A model generated the notes under the pieces. That model was not told where the DNA came from. It saw only the letters and a list, made by a program, of their open reading frames with translations, and did not search any database. Below are positions 24,657 through 33,727 of a DNA stretch of 64,000 bases, piece after piece. Positions within the stretch are counted from its first letter, which is position 1, and each line of letters begins with the position of its first letter. A program made the translations under genes and the position numbers. The stretch comes from Bacillota bacterium (GTDB taxonomy: Bacteria > Bacillota > Clostridia > Acetivibrionales > DSM-1351): assembly GCA_023443515.1 (NCBI GenBank), contig JAEZUC010000147.1, positions 28,670-92,669 on the forward strand, in the 5' to 3' direction.

Positions 24657-26810
24657 TTGAAAAGATTTATTTCAATGTTGTTGGTGGTTGCTGTCTTAGC
24701 TGTATTTATGATTCCTGCAATGGCAGCCGACGGATCAGCACAGGTGGACAAAGAGCTTCAAAACGCTATTAAGTTCGTTAAATCTAAAATTGACATTCCG
24801 AAGGAATGTACAAAGTTCAGCTACAATATTTATAACAGGAATGACCGAATTGTATGGAGTTTTGCTTGGAATGACAAAGATTCACAAAAGAGTGTAAATG
24901 TACAAATAGATGAAGACAATTTTATATCACTGTACAGTACATATGATTACTTGCTAAATGAGGGTAAAAAAATACCCAAGTATTCGAAGGACCAGGCACA
25001 TAAAATCGCAGAACAGTTCGTAAACCGTGTAAATCCTAATCTTTTAGGTAAGTTTAAGCTTAATGATACCAATGTATACGGATATAATGGCGGGTATAAT
25101 ATAAACTACGTCAGACAAGAAAACGGTATAAAATTTGAAAATGATTTTATTAATCTATCTGTTAATTCTTATACCGGAAAAGTTAGCAGTTTTACATGTA
25201 ATTACTCAAAAGACATAAAGTTTGAAGATGCTTCAAAGATAATAAGTCTCAATCAGGCACAAAAGGCATTTGCTGAAAAACTTGGACTTAAACTGGTTTA
25301 CAATGTTAAATTGGAAAATGAAAAGCCTGTAACATATCTTTCATATGTTCCAAAGACAACAAATAAGTATATAGACGCCGTTACCGGAGAGGTTGAAACA
25401 GTAAAAAGTTATAGATTATATGAATATAGTGCATCTTCCCAAAATGAAAAAATGGCTTTGATGGATGCAGCTGGAGTTTCAAATATTGCACTGACTCCTG
25501 ACGAACTGGAGGCGGTGAATGACCTAGCAAACCTTATCACAAAGGAAGCTGCGGACAAAAAATTGCGTTCTATAAGCAACTTCAATCTTGACAGTTCATT
25601 TAAACTGACAAATGCTTACTTGGGTAAGGTTTGGAGAAACAGCAATTCACTTGCATGGACCTTGACTTATACAAAGGTACTGGATGAAAGCAAAAAGCTG
25701 ACAAGAGAAGTTCAGATTACCGTAGACGCAAAGACAGGAGCTTTAATAGAGTTCTGGACTAACTATACATCGCCAACAGGTGCAGTTCCCCAAAAGTCTG
25801 AGGAACAAGCAAAAGCAATATGTGACGAAACATTAAAGACACTTATACCAGATATTTATGCAAAAGTTAAATTTGACGATTCGTATATAACATATGATTC
25901 TAAACCTGAAAACTCATATTCATTCAGGTATATAAGAATTGAAAACGGAATTGAGTGTCCAAGTAACTATATCTCTATATCTTATGATAATCTGTCAGGA
26001 AACATCGACAGCTTTTATACCTATTGGTCAAAGGAAATGAAGTTTGCTGATCCCAAAAGTGTAATCACCGTTGACGAAGCCAACAAGGTACTGTTTAATA
26101 AAATAGGGTATGAAGTACAGTACATACCGGATGATTCTGATGAATCAGAGACAACAATTGAAGATTATAAGTTTGGCATAATAAATTCTAAAAATGCCGT
26201 TCTGGGATATTTAGCAGATAACTCAAAGCCCTGCAATATCAGTGCGGATAACGGCGATGTTCTGGATAATTCCGGAAGGGTGTACAAAGATAATAAAGTT
26301 GCAGATTATACAGATGTAAATGGGATTAAAGCTGAAGATAAGGTCAAAATCTTAACACAGATGGGCATAAGATATGTTCAGAATGAACTTAAACCGACTG
26401 ATGTATTGCTTCAAAAGGATTATTTTGTTCTGCTTTCCAAATTGAATGATTTTTATTACGTGGATATGGCTAATAATAATGATAAGATAATTGAAGATAT
26501 GTACAGTCAACTGATTGCCCAGGGTATTATAACTAAGGCGGAAAAAGCACCGCTTTCTGTAATTACCAGAGAGGAAGCAGCCAAGTATTTTATAAAATTC
26601 AAGGGATTAAGAGAGGTTGCTGAAATAAAGGGTATATACAAAAGCAGTTTCAAAGATGCAAATAAAATAAATCCAAATCTTTTGGGATATGTGTGTCTTG
26701 CCGCAGGTTTTAAAGCAATGAACGGTAGCAACGGAAACTTTATGCCAAAAAACAAAATGACAAGATTGGATGGACTTATGACCATATACAATTTTCTGGA
26801 TGCTAAATAA
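24657..26810 (+). CDS. exported YcdB/YcdC-repeat protein with degenerate SLH-like C terminus
   Basis: A 717-residue secreted protein. It opens with a signal peptide (KRFISMLLVVAVLAVFMIPAMAADG). Two or three repeated YcdB/YcdC-type domains follow, resembling PEPSY/peptidase-propeptide folds; the recurring pattern is KFxDAxKIISLxQAQKAF and NYISISYDNLSGNI. The last 130 residues contain SLH-like helices (ITREEAAKYFIKFKGL, NKMTRLDGLMTIYNFLD), suggesting cell-surface anchoring. The start is TTG 24657, with AAGAGGTG 6 nt upstream; the ATG-started frame further upstream has no ribosome-binding site. No catalytic motif is visible. It is closed by the terminator at 26832. Confidence 0.75.
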   Translation: MKRFISMLLVVAVLAVFMIPAMAADGSAQVDKELQNAIKFVKSKIDIPKECTKFSYNIYNRNDRIVWSFAWNDKDSQKSVNVQIDEDNFISLYSTYDYLLNEGKKIPKYSKDQAHKIAEQFVNRVNPNLLGKFKLNDTNVYGYNGGYNINYVRQENGIKFENDFINLSVNSYTGKVSSFTCNYSKDIKFEDASKIISLNQAQKAFAEKLGLKLVYNVKLENEKPVTYLSYVPKTTNKYIDAVTGEVETVKSYRLYEYSASSQNEKMALMDAAGVSNIALTPDELEAVNDLANLITKEAADKKLRSISNFNLDSSFKLTNAYLGKVWRNSNSLAWTLTYTKVLDESKKLTREVQITVDAKTGALIEFWTNYTSPTGAVPQKSEEQAKAICDETLKTLIPDIYAKVKFDDSYITYDSKPENSYSFRYIRIENGIECPSNYISISYDNLSGNIDSFYTYWSKEMKFADPKSVITVDEANKVLFNKIGYEVQYIPDDSDESETTIEDYKFGIINSKNAVLGYLADNSKPCNISADNGDVLDNSGRVYKDNKVADYTDVNGIKAEDKVKILTQMGIRYVQNELKPTDVLLQKDYFVLLSKLNDFYYVDMANNNDKIIEDMYSQLIAQGIITKAEKAPLSVITREEAAKYFIKFKGLREVAEIKGIYKSSFKDANKINPNLLGYVCLAAGFKAMNGSNGNFMPKNKMTRLDGLMTIYNFLDAK

Positions 26811-26824
26811 ATAAAGACACAAAA

Positions 26825-26860
26825 AAAAAGTGGGACTGGCAAAATTGCCAGTCCCTTAAA
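26825..26860 (+). terminator. terminator after the YcdB-type gene
   Basis: GGGACTGGC at 26832-26840 pairs perfectly with GCCAGTCCC at 26847-26855, around AAAATT. The T-run is weak (TTAAATAAT), with an A-run upstream. The rest of the 26861-27100 gap is very AT-rich and I see nothing else in it. Confidence 0.7.
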
Positions 26861-27115
26861 TAATAGGGATTTATCAAAAATATAGAAATAAGCATTAAAA
26901 ATAACATGAATTAATACTCATGTCTGTGTATAATTATACAACGATTTATAACATAATTCAAGCAAAAATTTAATAATTTACCATAATAAATTACTAAAAC
27001 ATAAAATACCAGAAAATGTAACAAACACTTTGCCATTTTTGTTTGACTATATCCTATATCAAAGTTAAAATTAAGGAAAATACATAAAATAAATACACGG
27101 AGGTATTACAAAAAA

Positions 27116-27409
27116 ATGCTTACACACATTGTTTTATTCAGATTAAATGACAAGAGTGAAGAAACTATTCAAAAAACAAAAGATCTGTTGCTTGGATTAA
27201 AGGGACAAATACCTTGTTTGAAATTCATAGAAGTTGGCGTAGATATTGTTCATTCTGAAAGGTCATATGATATAGGACTTTACACAAAGTTTGATTCAAT
27301 GGCAGATATGGAGGCTTACCAGGTTCATCCTGCACACCTTAAAGTTCTCGAGCATATCAAGCTTGTTAAAGAATCGTCTGTTGCAGTAGACTATGAAAGT
27401 GAAAGTTAA
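27116..27409 (+). CDS. Dabb (dimeric alpha/beta barrel) stress protein
   Basis: A 97-residue Dabb-family protein. MLTHIVLFRLNDKSEETIQKTKDLLLGLKGQIP and YDIGLYTKFDSMADMEAYQVHPAHLKV give the ferredoxin-like barrel with the characteristic terminal HP segment. These small cytoplasmic proteins are often stress-induced or have cyclase-like relatives; function here is unknown. GGAGG lies about 10 nt before the ATG. The deacetylase gene begins 38 bp after its stop. Confidence 0.85.
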   Translation: MLTHIVLFRLNDKSEETIQKTKDLLLGLKGQIPCLKFIEVGVDIVHSERSYDIGLYTKFDSMADMEAYQVHPAHLKVLEHIKLVKESSVAVDYESES

Positions 27410-27447
27410 ACAACCATTGATAATTGTATAATATTGGGAGAAAACAA

Positions 27448-28584
27448 ATGAAAAATTATATTGCAGCAGTTTTGGCATTGGCAATTACCGTGTCAGTTTC
27501 CACGGGGTGCGGGGTAAATGAATATTACTCGGGAAATAAAAATACAAATTCGGCAAACAGTACTAAAGAAGCTATATCTACTCCTTCAAAGGCAGCTACG
27601 GATACACCATCTCAAGTTGACTCTACAAAGGTAGCCGATAACACCCAAAAACCAGAACCGGTAAAAATTGACTATAATAAGGTAAAGCCCAACGAAGCGG
27701 GACAGATAATGGTTGTTATGTTTCATAACTTTGTTGAAACATACCCCAAGGGAAAAAACGAATATACAACAACTTTTGCGGAATTTGGAAGCTTGTTGGA
27801 AGAACTATATCAAAAAAATTACAGGCTTGTAAACCTTGAGGACATGATAAACAATAATATTGACGTTCCAGCAGGGTGTATACCTATGGTTTTCACTTTT
27901 GACGATGGAACAGCGGGACAATTTAACCTTGTTGAGCAGGACGGACAGCTGAAAGCAAATCCAAAATCAGCGGTAGGGGTCATGGAGGAATTTAACAGGA
28001 AACATCCTGATTTCGGACTGAAAGGTACATTTTATGTTAACCTTGGAGTGGAAACATTTAGCGGTGCGGGGACTGTTCAGGATAGACTAAAATATTTGAT
28101 TGATAAAGGTTTTGAAATAGGAAATCATACAAAGACACATGTATCTTTACCGGATGTTAAAACTGCGGCAAAAATGATGGAAGAAGTTGGTGGAAATCAG
28201 AAATTAATGGAAGAGTATATACCCGGATATAAATTTAAGGCATTTTCATTGCCATTTGGGAATGCGTCAAAGAATTTGAAGGACTATGTTATTGAGGGTA
28301 ACTACCAAGGTATAGAGTACAAACATACCTCAATAGTACTTGTAGGTGCAAATCCATCGCCGTCACCTGTATCGCCAAAATTCAATCCTTTTGCTGTGCC
28401 AAGGGTAAGGTCTACGGGGCAGGAGAAGGTGGAATGTGATCTTGCATGGTGGATGGATATCATGGGGAAAGGAAGTTCCCAGTACGTGAGTGACGGTAAT
28501 AAGGACACAGTGGTAGTACCAGAATCTAAAAAACAAAATGTAGATATGTCAAAACTAAACGGCAAACAGCTGGTTACCTACTAA
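27448..28584 (+). CDS. lipoprotein with NodB-type polysaccharide deacetylase domain
   Basis: A 378-residue putative cell-surface enzyme. The lipobox cysteine is residue 21 (VSTGC), then a Ser/Thr/Pro-rich linker of about 50 residues. The NodB domain shows motif 1 as VFTFDDGT (catalytic and metal-binding Asp pair) and motif 2 as GNHTKTH (HTxxH). Substrates are probably peptidoglycan or exopolysaccharide N-acetyl groups. The start is ATG 27448 with GGGAG about 8 nt upstream; the frame is open earlier but lacks a ribosome-binding site. A hairpin at 28608-28640 follows it. Confidence 0.85.
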   Translation: MKNYIAAVLALAITVSVSTGCGVNEYYSGNKNTNSANSTKEAISTPSKAATDTPSQVDSTKVADNTQKPEPVKIDYNKVKPNEAGQIMVVMFHNFVETYPKGKNEYTTTFAEFGSLLEELYQKNYRLVNLEDMINNNIDVPAGCIPMVFTFDDGTAGQFNLVEQDGQLKANPKSAVGVMEEFNRKHPDFGLKGTFYVNLGVETFSGAGTVQDRLKYLIDKGFEIGNHTKTHVSLPDVKTAAKMMEEVGGNQKLMEEYIPGYKFKAFSLPFGNASKNLKDYVIEGNYQGIEYKHTSIVLVGANPSPSPVSPKFNPFAVPRVRSTGQEKVECDLAWWMDIMGKGSSQYVSDGNKDTVVVPESKKQNVDMSKLNGKQLVTY

Positions 28585-28607
28585 AGAAGATTAAATATCT
28601 TGATATA

Positions 28608-28640
28608 TAAGCTGTCGGGCATTAGGTTCGGCAGCTTTTT
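28608..28640 (+). terminator. terminator after the deacetylase gene
   Basis: AAGCTGTCG pairs with CGGCAGCTT (one G-T), followed by TTTAC. Confidence 0.7.
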
Positions 28641-28870
28641 ACATGGAAAACGGTATAAAATTTAACTTACAAAACCATACTTTTATATAACTACTTTTTT
28701 ATTTCCCCCGTTATATAAGTGATTAACAGGGCAAATACCTCCGATTTCGTTAGGCTGTGTATCTAAACCAACCATGGTGGGATTTACAATAAAATACCAA
28801 ATATAGTATAATAATTGTAAATATATGGCAATATCTGCTGATGTATCAAAAGAGAAGGAGTGAATATTTA

Positions 28871-29182
28871 ATGGGTCAAAAACAAGTAAGAAAGATACAA
28901 ACAGATATGGACGTAAAAAGAAAAGCTGTAAAACAAGTTGTATTCCATCTAAAGAAGAAAATTACTTCTGAATATTTGGGGTCTGAATATATAAAGGAAT
29001 GGCTTTTGCAAATAGAAGAAATACTTGCAAAGGATGAATTTGATATAAAGGAATATATTAAGGCAAGAAAGGAGCTGAACGACATAATAGAAAGGACCTT
29101 GGACGAGCAAATGAGGTTTAAACTAAGGGATTCATGGTTTAGTTTGGGTAGAGCGTTGGAAAAGAAAGTAAAGATAAACTAA
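28871..29182 (+). CDS. hypothetical helical protein, 103 residues
   Basis: Not recognised. It is a charged, helix-rich protein (KKITSEYLGSEYIKEWLLQIEEIL, then KARKELNDIIERTL) without membrane or export signals. ATG 28871 is preferred because AAGGAGTG lies 8 nt upstream. A 60-residue protein follows 36 bp downstream with its own GGAGGGG, so the two probably form an operon ending at the hairpin at 29427. Confidence 0.6.
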   Translation: MGQKQVRKIQTDMDVKRKAVKQVVFHLKKKITSEYLGSEYIKEWLLQIEEILAKDEFDIKEYIKARKELNDIIERTLDEQMRFKLRDSWFSLGRALEKKVKIN

Positions 29183-29218
29183 ACAAAACAGCTACTTATA
29201 GTCAAATCGGAGGGGAAT

Positions 29219-29401
29219 ATGTTTAGAAAAAGACGCAAAATAGTTGCCCGTAATGAAGTTGAAATAATTGATAAAATAAAAAGGGATATAGAAACGGAGT
29301 TATCGAAAAAAGGAATACGTGTATCATGTATGAATTTAAACATAAATTCGGAAAGAATATCACTTAATATCTTACTTAATGCCGGGAGAAGGTTGGCGTA
29401 G
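29219..29401 (+). CDS. hypothetical small basic protein, 60 residues
   Basis: Not recognised. The product is MFRKRRKIVARNEVEIIDKI followed by a helix and two short strands (VSCMNLNIN and ERISLNILL). It has no membrane segment or cysteine motif beyond a single Cys. GGAGGGG lies about 4-8 nt upstream of the ATG. It is too short to assign by domain; the strong ribosome-binding site and its position after 28871 support it as a real gene. Confidence 0.55.
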   Translation: MFRKRRKIVARNEVEIIDKIKRDIETELSKKGIRVSCMNLNINSERISLNILLNAGRRLA

Positions 29402-29426
29402 CATATTTTTTTACTGGAAATTTAAA

Positions 29427-29482
29427 AAGATATTTGTATGGGTTTATAATTGTTCGTTTGAACCCACCCATACAAATATCTT
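29427..29482. terminator. bidirectional terminator at the 3' end of argH
   Basis: A perfect 16-bp inverted repeat, 29427-29442 and 29467-29482, with a 24-nt loop. A T-rich tract lies beyond each end, so it can end both the plus-strand small genes and the minus-strand argH. Confidence 0.8.
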
Positions 29483-29491
29483 ACATATTTT

Positions 29492-30877
29492 TTAAGCCTG
29501 AATTAATGAACTTAAAAATGATTTTGCATTTTCAATGGCTTTTTCCTCGGTTTCACGTGCAGGGCCTCCGACCAGCTTTCTGCCTGAAACACATTTTTCA
29601 AGACTTATTTCAGTATACACATCCTCCTGGATTTTATCTGAAAAGCTCTTGAATTCGTCCATTGTCATATCATCAATAGCCTTATTATTCTCAATGCAAT
29701 AAAGTACCATTTTCCCGATAATTTCATGGGCACTTCTGAAAGGAATACCCTTTTTTACAAGATAGTCTGCAATGTCTGTGGCATTGGTAAAACCGCCCTG
29801 AGCTGCCTTGTACATATTAGCCTTACGGACTTTCATGGTATTAATCATGTTTGAAAAAACAGGCAGACACATTTTCACCGTATCTACAGCATCAAATATT
29901 GCTTCCTTGTCCTCCTGCATATCCTTGTTGTATGCCAGTGGGAGGGATTTCATTACAGTGAGGAGAGTCATGAGGCTTCCGTATACTCTGCCTGTCTTGC
30001 CCCTGGCAAGCTCTGCAACATCAGGGTTTTTCTTCTGAGGCATAATGCTAGAACCTGTGCTATAGGCATCATCAAGTTCAACAAAACTAAATTCATGTGA
30101 GGACCAGAGAATAATCTCTTCGCTTAATCTGCTAAGATGCATCATAAGAATTGACAAGCAGGAAGCAAGTTCAATTGCAAAGTCTCTGTCACTGACACCG
30201 TCAAGACTGTTTTGAGTTACATCATCAAATCCCAATTCCTGAGCAACCATGTACCTGTCCAGAGGATAAGTAGTACCTGCAAGAGCACCTGAGCCGAGGG
30301 GGAGGATATTTATTCTGGAATAGCAATCACACAGCCTTTGGTAATCTCTTTTGAACATTTCAAAATAAGCCATCATATGATGGGCCAGTGTAATTGGCTG
30401 GGCTCTTTGAAGGTGTGTGTAACCAGGCATAATAGTGTCAAGATTTGGTTCCGAAATTTTTACAAGAGTATCTAAAAAAACGGCAACCATATCTTTTATT
30501 GAAATAATTTCATCTCTCAGATACATGCGGATGTCCAAAGCAACCTGATCATTTCTGCTTCTTCCTGTGTGCAGCTTCTTTCCGGTATCGCCGATTCTTG
30601 ATATGAGAATTTTTTCAACATTCATATGAATATCTTCTGCATCAATTTCAAAATCAATTTTTCCGGCTTCTATATCATTTAAAATATCTTTAAGAGTACT
30701 TTGAATCAGGCTACTTTCATCAGCTGATATAATACCGCATTTTCCAAGCATATTTGCGTGGGCGATGCTACCCAGAATATCGTGCCTGTACATTCTGCTG
30801 TCAAAACGTATGGAAGAATTGAAATCATCCACCAGTTTGTCTGTTCCTTTTGCGAATCTACCGCCCCAAAGTTTCAT
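29492..30877 (-). CDS. argH: argininosuccinate lyase
   Basis: A 461-residue fumarase-superfamily enzyme releasing arginine and fumarate from argininosuccinate. The opening KLWGGRFAKGTDK, HTGRSRNDQVALD and the signature GSSIMPQKKNPD with the catalytic serine loop are all present. The start is ATG 30877 with GAGGTG about 6 nt upstream. It lies 147 bp downstream of argG on the same strand, with a folded intergenic region between, so one transcript is likely. The order argG-argH is the usual one. Confidence 0.96.
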   Translation of the reverse strand: MKLWGGRFAKGTDKLVDDFNSSIRFDSRMYRHDILGSIAHANMLGKCGIISADESSLIQSTLKDILNDIEAGKIDFEIDAEDIHMNVEKILISRIGDTGKKLHTGRSRNDQVALDIRMYLRDEIISIKDMVAVFLDTLVKISEPNLDTIMPGYTHLQRAQPITLAHHMMAYFEMFKRDYQRLCDCYSRINILPLGSGALAGTTYPLDRYMVAQELGFDDVTQNSLDGVSDRDFAIELASCLSILMMHLSRLSEEIILWSSHEFSFVELDDAYSTGSSIMPQKKNPDVAELARGKTGRVYGSLMTLLTVMKSLPLAYNKDMQEDKEAIFDAVDTVKMCLPVFSNMINTMKVRKANMYKAAQGGFTNATDIADYLVKKGIPFRSAHEIIGKMVLYCIENNKAIDDMTMDEFKSFSDKIQEDVYTEISLEKCVSGRKLVGGPARETEEKAIENAKSFLSSLIQA

Positions 30878-30904
30878 AATATACACCTCAATTAATTTAG
30901 GATT

Positions 30905-31000
30905 AAAAATCTAATATATCAAACAAGGGCATACCTGCAAAATCAACAGGTTTTTTTGAAACCTATGGTCTACCGGTATGCCTTATTGTATGTAATATTC
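30905..31000 (-). other. intergenic stem-loop between argG and argH
   Basis: On the minus strand, AAGGCATACC pairs with GGTATGCC, separated by about 50 nt that contain an inner hairpin AGGTTTC...AAACCT. A short T-rich tail follows. It could be a partial terminator, a processing site or an mRNA-stabilising structure between argG and argH; the sequence does not decide. Confidence 0.4.
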
Positions 31001-31024
31001 TGTTATTACAAAAATGTCTTAAAT

Positions 31025-32239
31025 CTATTTGATATCCTTGTTTTGCAGCATTTGAGCCCTGACCTTCATTGGAAGACCAAAGAGGTTAATAAACCCTTCT
31101 GCATCCTTCTGATTGTAAACTTCGTCTTTACTGAAGGTAGCAATTGCTTCATTATACAGGGAGTATTCAGACTTAGCGCCTGCAGGCATACAGTTACCTT
31201 TGTAAAGCTTCAGTCTTACAGTTCCCGTAACAGTTTCCTGAGTCTTATCAACAAAAGCAGACAAGGATTCACGAAGAGGGGTGTACCACTGTCCGAAATA
31301 CACAAGCTCTGCAAATCTTTGTGCAATGATGTCCTTGTAATGGAGGGTATCTCTGTCAAGGCAGAGCAGTTCAAGCTCTCTGTGAGCAGCATATAAAACT
31401 GTTCCTGCAGGAGTTTCATATACACCTCTTGACTTCATTCCAACAAGTCTGTTTTCAACCATGTCAACTATGCCGACACCGTTTTCGCCTGCAAGCTTAT
31501 TGAGAACATGCATCATTTCAATAGGCCCGTATTCAACACCGTTAACCTTTTTAGGAATACCCTGTTCAAAATATATTTCAACATATGTTGGTACATCCGG
31601 AGCCTTTTCAGGAGAAACCATCAGTTTTAAAAGCTTATCATACTGAGGTTCGTTCCAAGGATCTTCCAAATCGGAACCCTCATGGCTTAAATGCCAAAGG
31701 TTTCTGTCCATGCTGTAGTTATCTTTTTTTGTTACGGGTATTGGAATATTTCTTGCTTCAGCATAATCTATTGCATCTTCTCTTGACTTGATATCCCAAA
31801 TTCTCCAGGGTGCAATTATTTTAAGATGTGGAGCTAAAGCCTTTACTGTAAGCTCAAACCTTACCTGGTCATTACCCTTACCGGTAGCTCCGTGGCAAAT
31901 AGCCGTACAGCCTTCCTTTATAGCAATCTCAACCATTCTTTTTGCTATAATAGGTCTTGCAAAAGACGTTCCAAGAAGATACTTACCTTCGTAAATAGCA
32001 CCTGCTTTCAAAGTAGGATATATAAAATCAGTTATAAATTCTTCCTGTAAATCCTCTATGTAAAGTTTTGATGCACCGGTTTTGATTGCTTTCTCATTTA
32101 AGGGTTCAAGTTCTTCACCTTGTCCCACATCTCCGGCCATGGCAATAACTTCATAACCGTAGTTCTCTTTAAGCCATGGAATAATTATTGAGGTGTCAAG
32201 TCCACCTGAATACGCCAGTAAAACCTTTTCCTTACTCAT
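31025..32239 (-). CDS. argG: argininosuccinate synthase
   Basis: A 404-residue ATP-dependent ligase joining citrulline and aspartate. The P-loop-like AYSGGLDTS opens the protein, then ICHGATGKGNDQVRFE, GIVDMVENRLVGMKSRG and ETPAGT. Start is ATG 32239 in the minus direction; it gives MSKEKVLLAYSGGLD, matching the family, and a GGGTGG lies upstream. An open frame of 25 further codons upstream has no ribosome-binding site. It is controlled by the promoter and ArgR-like operator pair at 32410-32458. Confidence 0.96.
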   Translation of the reverse strand: MSKEKVLLAYSGGLDTSIIIPWLKENYGYEVIAMAGDVGQGEELEPLNEKAIKTGASKLYIEDLQEEFITDFIYPTLKAGAIYEGKYLLGTSFARPIIAKRMVEIAIKEGCTAICHGATGKGNDQVRFELTVKALAPHLKIIAPWRIWDIKSREDAIDYAEARNIPIPVTKKDNYSMDRNLWHLSHEGSDLEDPWNEPQYDKLLKLMVSPEKAPDVPTYVEIYFEQGIPKKVNGVEYGPIEMMHVLNKLAGENGVGIVDMVENRLVGMKSRGVYETPAGTVLYAAHRELELLCLDRDTLHYKDIIAQRFAELVYFGQWYTPLRESLSAFVDKTQETVTGTVRLKLYKGNCMPAGAKSEYSLYNEAIATFSKDEVYNQKDAEGFINLFGLPMKVRAQMLQNKDIK

Positions 32240-32409
32240 TTTCAACCACCCTTTCCGCTGATTCTCCAGCAATAAAAACGAATATAAATGCAGATTTATT
32301 TCTTTAAACAACATATTAAAAGTATGCTAAAATATATATGATTTGAATTGGTCAGCAAAAAGCAATGTCCTGACGGACGGCTTTCTTCACTGACCTGTAG
32401 CTTGGGTTT

Positions 32410-32438
32410 ATTATACATCAAATTGTATAAATATGCAA
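32410..32438 (-). promoter_or_regulatory. argG promoter
   Basis: On the minus strand, TTGCAT at 32438-32433, a 17-bp spacer and a perfect TATAAT at 32415-32410. Confidence 0.7.
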
Positions 32439-32458
32439 TACTCATCTATAATTATACA
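32424..32458. promoter_or_regulatory. pair of ArgR-like operators at the argG promoter
   Basis: TGTATAAATATGCA at 32424-32437 overlaps the -35 and spacer, and TCTATAATTATACA at 32445-32458 lies just upstream. Both are near-palindromes close to the ARG-box pattern (TGnATnnnnATnCA). Their centres are 21 bp apart, two helical turns, which suits a hexamer. Repression of argGH by ArgR is inferred; no argR gene is in this window. Confidence 0.6.
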
Positions 32459-32505
32459 AAAATTTATTAAACCTTATAAGATTAGGTTTGCGGAGGGCAT
32501 TTACA

Positions 32506-33006
32506 GTGATAATAATGGGGATTGACCCTGGATTTGCAATAACAGGCTATGGTGTTGTAAAATATGAAGGGAACAAATTTTCGGTTTTGGATTACAGTGC
32601 GATTACTACAGGAGCCTCCATGAAATTTTCAGATAGGCTTCTGGTATTGTATAATGAACTTGAAAAACTGATAGATAAATACAAGCCTGATGCCATAGCC
32701 ATTGAAGAACTGTTTTTTAATAAGAATATTAAGACTGCACTTACGGTGGGACATGGCAGAGGGGTAGCCGTACTTGCGGCGGCAAAATCGGGAACGGATA
32801 TTTTTGAATATACACCCCTTCAGGTCAAACAATCGGTTGTTGGCTACGGCAGGGCAGAAAAGGCTCAGATACAGCAGATGGTAAAGGCTATTTTGAATCT
32901 TCCGGCAATTCCAAAGCCGGATGATGTAGCAGATGCACTGGCTGTGGCAATATGTCACGGAAACTCTCATAGAATGGGTTCGCTACTGGGGAATGGAAGG
33001 TTTTAG
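32506..33006 (+). CDS. ruvC: crossover junction endodeoxyribonuclease RuvC
   Basis: A 166-residue Holliday-junction resolvase. The catalytic acidic residues appear in GIDPGFAITGYG, EELFFNKN and KPDDVADALAVAIC. Start is GTG 32506 with GGAGGG 8 nt upstream. An ATG three codons later and an open frame upstream are less well supported. It is the first gene of ruvC-ruvA-ruvB and stands divergent from argG. Length is normal. Confidence 0.95.
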   Translation: MIIMGIDPGFAITGYGVVKYEGNKFSVLDYSAITTGASMKFSDRLLVLYNELEKLIDKYKPDAIAIEELFFNKNIKTALTVGHGRGVAVLAAAKSGTDIFEYTPLQVKQSVVGYGRAEKAQIQQMVKAILNLPAIPKPDDVADALAVAICHGNSHRMGSLLGNGRF

Positions 33007-33034
33007 AATACTACTTATTAGATGGAGTATAAAA

Positions 33035-33640
33035 ATGTTTGCATACATAAAAGGAACAGTGGAAGTAAAAAACAACGACAGTATAATAGTAGAAACCGGT
33101 GGAATTGGGTACAAAATATTTACCGCACTTTCTACAATAAATAATCTGGGACAAACCGGAACACCTGTAAAGGTTTATACTCATTACTACGTCAGGGAGG
33201 ATATTGCAGCCCTCTACGGCTTCGGTACGATGGAGGAACTTTCTATGTTTGAAATGCTTCTGGCGGTTTCGGGAGTTGGGCCAAAGGCTGCAATATCTCT
33301 GATTTCAACGCTGTCGCCATCAAGGTTTGCCTTGGCTGTTGTCTCGCAGGACACAAAGTCACTTACAAAAGCTCCGGGTATAGGAACGAAAATGGCTCAG
33401 CGTATCATTCTGGAGCTCAAGGACAAAATATCAAAGGAACAGCTGATGGCTTCAATACCTCAGGCTAGTCTCGATTACAGCGGGGCTTCCGGAGATTCTG
33501 TTCTGTCTGAGGCTGTGAGCGCACTGATGGTTTTAGGATACGGTTCGGTAGAAGCATCAAGTATTATAAGCGGTATTTATGAAGAAGGAATGCTTGTAGA
33601 AGATTTAATAAAGAAGGCACTCAAATCCCTTTCAAGATAG
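33035..33640 (+). CDS. ruvA: Holliday junction DNA helicase subunit RuvA
   Basis: A 201-residue tetrameric junction-binding protein. The N-terminal MFAYIKGTVEVKNNDSIIVE is conserved, followed by two helix-hairpin-helix motifs (LLAVSGVGPKAAISLIS and KAPGIGTKMAQRIILELKDK). The short C-terminal domain (about 150-201) binds RuvB. ATG 33035 has GGAG upstream. It lies 28 bp after ruvC and shares the operon. Confidence 0.95.
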   Translation: MFAYIKGTVEVKNNDSIIVETGGIGYKIFTALSTINNLGQTGTPVKVYTHYYVREDIAALYGFGTMEELSMFEMLLAVSGVGPKAAISLISTLSPSRFALAVVSQDTKSLTKAPGIGTKMAQRIILELKDKISKEQLMASIPQASLDYSGASGDSVLSEAVSALMVLGYGSVEASSIISGIYEEGMLVEDLIKKALKSLSR

Positions 33641-33727
33641 ATTTGCTTATTTATGGAACGTGGTAAGGATAAGAGAAGAAGTTTCAATATTTTTTGGCAG
33701 CCGTAGCTAACGGCTCATGGAGGCTAT

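Noticed and set aside
28715..28800. ACAGGGCAAA and CTAAACCA resembling parts of a cyclic-di-GMP-I riboswitch
   Set aside because: The remaining conserved core (GNRA tetraloop, GCAAAGCC block and receptor) is not present; the resemblance is partial.
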